Assembly (NCBI RefSeq): GCF_018638295.1
Contig: NZ_JABTTS010000003.1
Coordinates: 378,569 to 442,568 of the forward strand
Length of the DNA: 64,000 bases
Reading direction: 5' to 3'
From: Streptomyces sp. CHD11
Lineage (GTDB): Bacteria; Actinomycetota; Actinomycetes; Streptomycetales; Streptomycetaceae
The translations under genes were made by a program, and so were the position numbers. Position 1 is the first letter of the stretch; each line of letters starts with the position of its first letter. Below the pieces are notes generated by a model. The model did not search any database, had not been told where the DNA came from, and was given only the letters and a program-made list of their open reading frames with translations. Below, piece after piece: positions 59,485 to 64,000 of the stretch.

Positions 59485-60918
59485 TCAGAACGGGTACCGT
59501 GCCACGTCCGCGCGCACCGTGGTCCAGCGCAGGTCGGTGAAGGCCTCGAGGTTGGCGTCGCCGCCGACGCGGGAGCCGGTGCCCGACGCGGCGACCCCGC
59601 CGAACGGGGCGACGGCCTCGTCGTTCACGGTCTGGTCGTTGATGTGGACGATGCCCGTCGGGATGCGGTCCGAGAGCTCCAGGCCGCGGACCGGGTCCGC
59701 CGTGACGATGCCGAGGGAGAGCCCGTAGGGGCTCGCGGTGGCCAGGGCGACGGCCTCGTCGGGGGTGGTGAAGGACCGTACCGGAGCCACGGGACCGAAG
59801 ACCTCCTCCGTGTAGGCGGGAGTGAGGTCGTCCGCGTCGGTGAGGACCGTGGGCCGGTAGAAGAGCCGGTCGTGGGTGCCGCCGGCGGCGAGCTTGGCGC
59901 CTGAGGCCGTGCTGGCCTCGACCAGGCCGTGGACCTTTCCGAGCTGGGTACGGTCGATGAGCGGGCCCAGGTGGACCTGTTCGCGGTGCGGGTCGCCGAC
60001 GGCGAGGGACTCGGCCCTGGCGGCCAGCCGGTCGACGTACTCGTCGTACAGCGACGCGTGGACCAGGTGCCGACCGGCCGTCATGCAGATCTGGCCCTGG
60101 TGGAAGAACGATCCCCAGGCGGCCGTGGAGATCACCGCGTCGAGATCGGCGTCCTCGAGCACGATGAGCGCTGAGTTTCCGCCCAGTTCGAGGTGTGCCC
60201 GCTTCAGATGGCGGCCCGCGGCCTCTCCGACGGCGCGGCCCGCGGCGGTGGAGCCGGTGAAGGAGATGACGGGGATGTGCGGGTCGGCGACCAGGGCCTC
60301 TCCCGCCTCCGGTCCGCCGGGCAGGACGTGCAGTACTCCTTCGGGCAGCCCCGCCTCGGCGAACACCGCCGCGAGCGCCAGTCCGCCGCAGACCGCGGTG
60401 CGCGGGTCGGGTTTGAGGACCACCGCGTTGCCCAGTGCCAGGGCGGGGGCGACGGAGCGGATGGAGAGGATCAGCGGCGCGTTGAACGGGGCGATCACTC
60501 CCACCACGCCTACCGGCACCCGGCGGGTGTAGGACAGCCGGGGCTCCTCGGTGGGCAGCACCTGGCCCGCCGGGCGGGAGGCGAGGGCGGCGGCCTCGTA
60601 GCACTCCTGGGCGGCGACATGGAGTTCGAAGTCGGCCTTGCCGGGGATGCTGCCGGCCTCCCGGACGAGCCACTCCCGTAGCTCGGCGTGGGCGGTGAAC
60701 AGGTCACCCGCCTTGCGGAGCACTCCGGCGCGGACGAAGTGCGGGGCCTTCGCCCAGGCGGTCTGCGCGGCGCGCGCGGCCTGCGCGGCGGCCTCGACGT
60801 CCTCGGGGGTGGCGAGGGTGACGCTGCCGAGGGCCTCACCCGTGGCCGGCTCGGTGACGGTGTACTCGGGGCCCGTGAGCGGGCGGGAGTGCCGGTCGGT
60901 GCGGTCGAGCAACGTCAT
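59485..60918 (-). CDS. Aldehyde dehydrogenase, benzaldehyde-dehydrogenase-like
   Basis: The 477-residue enzyme has the ALDH fold: VIAPFNAPLILSIRS, VVLKPDPRTAVCGG and ISFTGSTAAGRAVG bind NAD(P). HLELGGNSALIVLEDAD carries the general-base glutamate, and FFHQGQICMTAGR the catalytic cysteine. The wording of the FNAPLILSIRSVAPALALGN block is typical of benzaldehyde/vanillin dehydrogenases. Substrate preference is inferred. No aromatic-degradation genes are adjacent. It reads in the same direction as the LacI gene upstream, 132 bp away. Confidence 0.86.
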   Translation of the reverse strand: MTLLDRTDRHSRPLTGPEYTVTEPATGEALGSVTLATPEDVEAAAQAARAAQTAWAKAPHFVRAGVLRKAGDLFTAHAELREWLVREAGSIPGKADFELHVAAQECYEAAALASRPAGQVLPTEEPRLSYTRRVPVGVVGVIAPFNAPLILSIRSVAPALALGNAVVLKPDPRTAVCGGLALAAVFAEAGLPEGVLHVLPGGPEAGEALVADPHIPVISFTGSTAAGRAVGEAAGRHLKRAHLELGGNSALIVLEDADLDAVISTAAWGSFFHQGQICMTAGRHLVHASLYDEYVDRLAARAESLAVGDPHREQVHLGPLIDRTQLGKVHGLVEASTASGAKLAAGGTHDRLFYRPTVLTDADDLTPAYTEEVFGPVAPVRSFTTPDEAVALATASPYGLSLGIVTADPVRGLELSDRIPTGIVHINDQTVNDEAVAPFGGVAASGTGSRVGGDANLEAFTDLRWTTVRADVARYPF

Positions 60919-61050
60919 GGGGGCTCTCCGATCGCGGGCGCGGACCTCCGTCCGCGGACCCAGGTTGGTTGAGCGCGCAACATCGTACGTGCCGGTGCCC
61001 GGGTACCCGAAGACCGCACCCGCTTCGCCGGCCCGCTGTCTCCCACGGTG

Positions 61051-62088
61051 TCAGGTCGTCTCGCGCCGCACCACCGACGCGCCCAGCACCTGGTGCGCCT
61101 CGGGTGCCGCGGCCGGGTCGCGCACCGCCCGGTCGACCAGTCCGGCCAGTTCGCGGCCGGCCGGCAGTTCGAGGTGGACGGTGCTCAGCCGGGGCCGCAG
61201 CAGCCGGCCGAGCATGAGGTTGTCGGCGCCGATCACGGCGGCCTCCTCGGGGATGCGGACGCCCTCGTCCTGGAGCGCGCGCATCAGCAGCATCGCGTAC
61301 TCGTCGTTGTAGGTGAACACCGCGTCGAGGCCGAGCTCGCGCCAGCGCGCGGCGAGCCGGGCGGCGGCCCCCTCGTCGTGGGCGAGCGGCAGCTCGGTGA
61401 CCGTGGCGCCGGTGCCGCGCAGGGCGGCGCGCACCCCGGCCAGGCGGGGCGCGGAGAACGTCTCCAGGCCCGGCTCCCGCGGCACGATGACGCCGATCCG
61501 GCGGTAGCCGCGCCCGAGGAGGTGTGCGCCCGCGCTGTGGCCGACCACGTCGTGGTCAACGAGCAGGGCGTGCGCGCCCTCGACGGACTCGGGACCGAGG
61601 GTGACGACGGCCCGCGCGCCGGAGCGCTTGAGCACCTCCACGCCGCGCGGGCCGAGGCCGGAGCCGGGGACCAGTACCGCCACGGGCCGCAGTTCCGCCC
61701 AGGCACGGGCGGCCTCGTCGTCGTGCAGGCCGGCGGTGCCGTACTGCACGACCGTGTAGTCGAGACGGCCGAGGGCGCTCTGGAGCTCGTCGATGAACTG
61801 GCTGTAGAGCGGGCCGACGGGGAAGGCGGGCGCGGGCATCAGCACCATACGGCTGTGCCCGGCGCGCAGGCTGCGGGCCGCGGCGTGCGGCACGTACCCG
61901 AGTTCCCTGGCGGCCTCGCGGACACGGCGCCGGGTGGGTTCGCTGATCCGGACGGCGCCGGCGTTGTTCAGCACGTAGGAGACGGTCGCGCGCGAGACGC
62001 CGGCCAGGCGGGCCACATCGGCGCTCGTGGGTACCGGGCGCGACGGTGCGGGGGGCACGGGCGCGGGCGGGTTCGTTATCTGCACCAT
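61051..62088 (-). CDS. LacI-family transcriptional regulator
   Basis: The 345-residue protein has the LacI HTH (TSADVARLAGVSRATVSYVL; PHAAARSLRAGHS) and a sugar-binding-protein-like effector domain (MVLMPAPAFPVGPLYSQFID; YRRIGVIVP; AAVIGADNLMLGR). ATG 62088 is used; ATG 62100 and GTG 62085 are alternatives. A dyad at 62104-62118 may be its own operator. The ligand is unknown; the ALDH gene downstream is a possible target only by position. Confidence 0.85.
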   Translation of the reverse strand: MVQITNPPAPVPPAPSRPVPTSADVARLAGVSRATVSYVLNNAGAVRISEPTRRRVREAARELGYVPHAAARSLRAGHSRMVLMPAPAFPVGPLYSQFIDELQSALGRLDYTVVQYGTAGLHDDEAARAWAELRPVAVLVPGSGLGPRGVEVLKRSGARAVVTLGPESVEGAHALLVDHDVVGHSAGAHLLGRGYRRIGVIVPREPGLETFSAPRLAGVRAALRGTGATVTELPLAHDEGAAARLAARWRELGLDAVFTYNDEYAMLLMRALQDEGVRIPEEAAVIGADNLMLGRLLRPRLSTVHLELPAGRELAGLVDRAVRDPAAAPEAHQVLGASVVRRETT

Positions 62089-62416
62089 GACGTACCGCAT
62101 CCTTGCAGAAGCGGTAACGGGGCTGTCGACCGGGTGAGTTGGGACCGCGAACCGGGGTCTGCGGCCCACCTCGCGACCGCCCGGCATCAGGCCGCCAAAC
62201 CCGGGCCACCGACCGGACTCCCACCAGGGGAGCCGGACGGCGGACCCGCCTCCCACCGGGGACCGGACCACCGGCCGGGGCCGCGCGGAGCCACACCGGG
62301 ACCGCCCCCGGCATCTGGTCGAAGGCCGGGCTACCGGCCGGGAGGGCTGGAGCACCGGATTTGACTCCCGCCGGGAAGACCGGCAGCACCGGCCGGAGGT
62401 CACCGCGCCGGCGCCT
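62089..62416. other. 328-bp intergenic region between two leftward regulators
   Basis: It is very GC-rich with repeated ACCGG/CCGGT words and no convincing gene. The only feature I would mark is the dyad near the LacI start codon. Confidence 0.45.
62104..62118. promoter_or_regulatory. Imperfect dyad, possible LacI autoregulatory operator
   Basis: TTGCAG-AAG-CGGTAA is a partly symmetric 15-bp site just upstream of the LacI gene start. Arms match at TT, C and G positions only, so confidence is low. Confidence 0.3.
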
Positions 62417-63079
62417 TCAGCCGGTGTTCGCGGTCCCCGTGATCCGGCCGACCAGGTCCGTCCACGCGGCTTCCAGCCGCTCGGGCGGCATGCCGCACTG
62501 GCGGACCAGATGGTGGACCAGAGCGGGGTCGAGCTGGGCCATCAGCGTGTGGGCCAGAAGTTCGCAGTCCGCTTCGGGAAGCGCCTCGCGCAGCAGCAGG
62601 GTGACGTGATGGCGCAGGACACGGCGGGGGGCGACGGTGAAGCGGCGCCCCGCGTCCGCTTCGGCGGCGAGCTGCAGTTCCAGTTCGTCGGTGATGCGGC
62701 GGAGCATCGTGAGGCCGAACGCCCGCAGCCGCTCGACCGGGGGCGCCCCCGGGCCGAGCGGCGGGGGGCCGCTGAGAAAGGCGGCCTGGAACTTCTTCTC
62801 GGAGTGGTCGAGAAGGGCCGTGAGCAGGCCCGTGCGGTCGCCGAAGCGGCGGAAGACGGTCCCCTTGCCCACGCGGGCGGCCGCCGCCACCTCCTCCATG
62901 GTGACGCCGTCCGCTCCGCGCTCGGCCACGAGCAGCGCTGCCGCCTCCAGGAGCCGGGCGCGGTTGCGCGCGGCGTCGGCGCGCAGGCAGGGCTCGTCGG
63001 CGTCGGGACCGAGCTGGAGCAACTCCTGCTGCTGGACGGGCTCCTGCGGCATCGGAACGTGCGGCGTCGCGGCGGACAT
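62417..63079 (-). CDS. TetR-family transcriptional regulator
   Basis: The 220-residue protein has a TetR HTH: NRARLLEAAALLVAERGADG, VTMEEVAAAARVGKGTVFRRFGD and the helix after. The C-terminal helical ligand-binding part is variable (FTVAPRRVLRHHVTLLLREAL). The N-terminal arm of about 40 residues is longer than usual and Gln/Pro-rich. ATG 63079 is preferred to the upstream codon at 63097. It is divergent from the FMN reductase gene; two GGACC-type palindromes between them are the likely targets. Confidence 0.9.
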   Translation of the reverse strand: MSAATPHVPMPQEPVQQQELLQLGPDADEPCLRADAARNRARLLEAAALLVAERGADGVTMEEVAAAARVGKGTVFRRFGDRTGLLTALLDHSEKKFQAAFLSGPPPLGPGAPPVERLRAFGLTMLRRITDELELQLAAEADAGRRFTVAPRRVLRHHVTLLLREALPEADCELLAHTLMAQLDPALVHHLVRQCGMPPERLEAAWTDLVGRITGTANTG

Positions 63080-63110
63080 GAACCCAGCGTAAAGCATCGG
63101 GGAAGAAATT

Positions 63111-63122
63111 GGACCGCGGTCC
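63111..63122. promoter_or_regulatory. TetR-type operator candidate 1
   Basis: GGACCGCGGTCC is a perfect 12-bp palindrome between the divergent TetR and FMN-reductase genes. It shares the half-site GGACC/GGTCC with the site at 63148. Confidence 0.7.
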
Positions 63123-63146
63123 GGTTAGCCTGCTACAACTGCGAAG

Positions 63147-63160
63147 CGGACCCAGGTCCG
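63147..63160. promoter_or_regulatory. TetR-type operator candidate 2
   Basis: CGGACCCAGGTCCG contains GGACC-CA-GGTCC, the same half-site and spacing as the site at 63111, 37 bp away centre to centre. It lies 37 bp upstream of the reductase start. Confidence 0.7.
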
Positions 63161-63197
63161 ATTACAGCCTTCGTCTTGAAGCCCCAGGAGTATGTCC

Positions 63198-63761
63198 ATG
63201 TCTGTTCGCATCCTCGCCCTCGTCGGCAGCCTTCGCGCCGGCTCGCACAACCGCCAGCTCGCCGAGACCGCGGTCAAGCTCGCTCCCGCGGGCGCCGACG
63301 TCGCGCTCTACGAAGGACTGGCGGAGATCCCCTTCTACAACGAGGACATCGACGTCGAGAGCAGTGTCCCGGACGCCGCCGCCAAGCTGCGCGAAGCCGC
63401 CGCCGGCGCCGACGCGCTGCTGTTCTTCACGCCCGAGTACAACGGCACGATCCCGGCCGTCCTGAAGAACGCCATCGACTGGCTGTCCCGCCCGTTCGGC
63501 GCCGGCGCGATCGGCGGCAAGCCGGTCGTCGTCGTCGGCACGGCCTTCGGCCAGTACGGCGGTGTCTGGGCGCAGGACGAGGCGCGCAAGGCCGTGGGGA
63601 TCGCCGGCGGCCAGGTGGTCGAGGACATCAAGCTGTCCATCCCCGGCTCGGTGACCCGCTTCGCCGACACCCACCCGGCCGACGACGCCGAGGTCGCCGC
63701 CCATCTGACCGAGGTCCTCGACCGCCTGCACGACCTCGCCGGCCGGCCGACGGCCGCCTGA
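63198..63761 (+). CDS. NADPH-dependent FMN reductase
   Basis: The 187-residue protein has the flavodoxin-like FMN reductase fold. RILALVGSLRAGSHNRQLAE contains the FMN phosphate loop, and FFTPEYNGTIPAVLKNAIDW is the characteristic flavin-binding motif of the ArsH/ChrR/SsuE group. GGKPVVVVGTAFGQYGG follows. It should reduce FMN, quinones or nitro compounds with NADPH. ATG 63198 is preferred because AGGAG lies seven bases upstream; ATG 63192 abuts the SD. The divergent TetR probably represses it. Confidence 0.92.
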   Translation: MSVRILALVGSLRAGSHNRQLAETAVKLAPAGADVALYEGLAEIPFYNEDIDVESSVPDAAAKLREAAAGADALLFFTPEYNGTIPAVLKNAIDWLSRPFGAGAIGGKPVVVVGTAFGQYGGVWAQDEARKAVGIAGGQVVEDIKLSIPGSVTRFADTHPADDAEVAAHLTEVLDRLHDLAGRPTAA

Positions 63762-64000
63762 CGCGTCCCGCGGCGGCAGGAGCGCGCACTTCCGGGTCCC
63801 GGCGGTTTCGGGGCGCGGCCGTGCGCGGCCCCTGCTCGGGAGCCGGGCCCGTGCAGTGGGTCGCAGCCCCTCCGCACCGCCGCGGGCCTCCCGGCCTGTC
63901 CGCCGGGGACCGACTCGTCCCGGCCCCGCCTCGGACCCACGCCGCTCCGGCCCGCCCTCGGCGCTCTTCGCGCCGGCGCCGGTACTCACGGGCACCGGCG
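63762..64000 (+). other. Right-hand end of the window, no gene seen
   Basis: The last 239 bp hold GC-rich noncoding sequence after the FMN-reductase stop. I see no start of a further gene and no clear terminator hairpin. Confidence 0.4.

Noticed and set aside
1..64000. tRNA, rRNA, CRISPR arrays, prophage or a secondary-metabolite cluster
   Set aside because: Looked for and not seen: no cloverleaf-like or CCA-type signals, no regularly spaced repeats, no integrase or phage structural genes, no PKS, NRPS or terpene synthase motifs.

Overview
The window looks like chromosome of a Streptomyces or close relative. It is very GC-rich (third codon positions are almost all G or C), uses many GTG starts, and carries genus-typical families: SSI-type protease inhibitor, SpoIIE/PAS/GAF phosphatase, MMPL transporter with two-component system, DUF4235, DUF2470, FBP zinc-finger protein. 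It also carries Streptomyces-style regulatory sites (CebR box, DmdR iron box, sigma-R promoter). No rRNA, tRNA, CRISPR array, intact insertion sequence or antibiotic gene cluster was seen. The content is that of an accessory/metabolic part of the chromosome.

Layout. 1-6.7 kb: truncated ArsR regulator, Ppx/GppA phosphatase, flavodoxin-like reductase, a compact trio (haem-oxygenase-like iron enzyme, HemK-like methyltransferase, CDGSH iron-sulfur protein), SSI protease inhibitor, a decayed gene, and an FMN-dependent lactate 2-monooxygenase-like enzyme. 6.8-12 kb: a sigma-like/zinc-finger/ricin-lectin membrane protein, a Fic/Doc-type toxin-antitoxin pair, and a secreted GH9 cellulase behind a perfect CebR box. 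12.2-20.4 kb: SpoIIE-type phosphatase, YnfA-like membrane protein, a MerR regulator that appears fused to a methyltransferase tail, and an MMPL exporter with a histidine kinase/response regulator pair. 20.4-38.4 kb: mostly single housekeeping or stress genes (flavoprotein, F420-type reductase, CDF metal exporter, glutathionyl-hydroquinone reductase, VOC protein, STAS antagonist, DUF4230, VanZ, PHP, HAD, two FUSC-type proteins, iron-regulated DUF2470 protein, SigJ-like ECF41 sigma factor coupled to a PIG-L deacetylase, S33 peptidase).

38.5-54 kb is the most coherent system: L-rhamnose catabolism. A LacI regulator, a BNR-repeat protein, the mutarotase and the ABC importer (RhaS, RhaQ, RhaP, RhaT) read leftward. 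The isomerase, bifunctional aldolase/dehydrogenase RhaEW and rhamnulokinase read rightward and continue directly into lutABC. Together they can take rhamnose to dihydroxyacetone phosphate plus L-lactaldehyde, then L-lactate, then pyruvate. Two LacI-type operators lie in the divergent promoter region.

54-64 kb: TPR protein, PepSY membrane protein, peptide deformylase, an IS630 transposase remnant, a disulfide-type FAD oxidoreductase divergent from a thioredoxin with a textbook sigma-R promoter, a benzaldehyde-dehydrogenase-like enzyme, a second LacI regulator, and a TetR regulator divergent from an NADPH-dependent FMN reductase with two matching operators between them. Start codons were chosen from Shine-Dalgarno spacing, promoter position and family length. 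All assignments come from reading the sequence; no database search was run.
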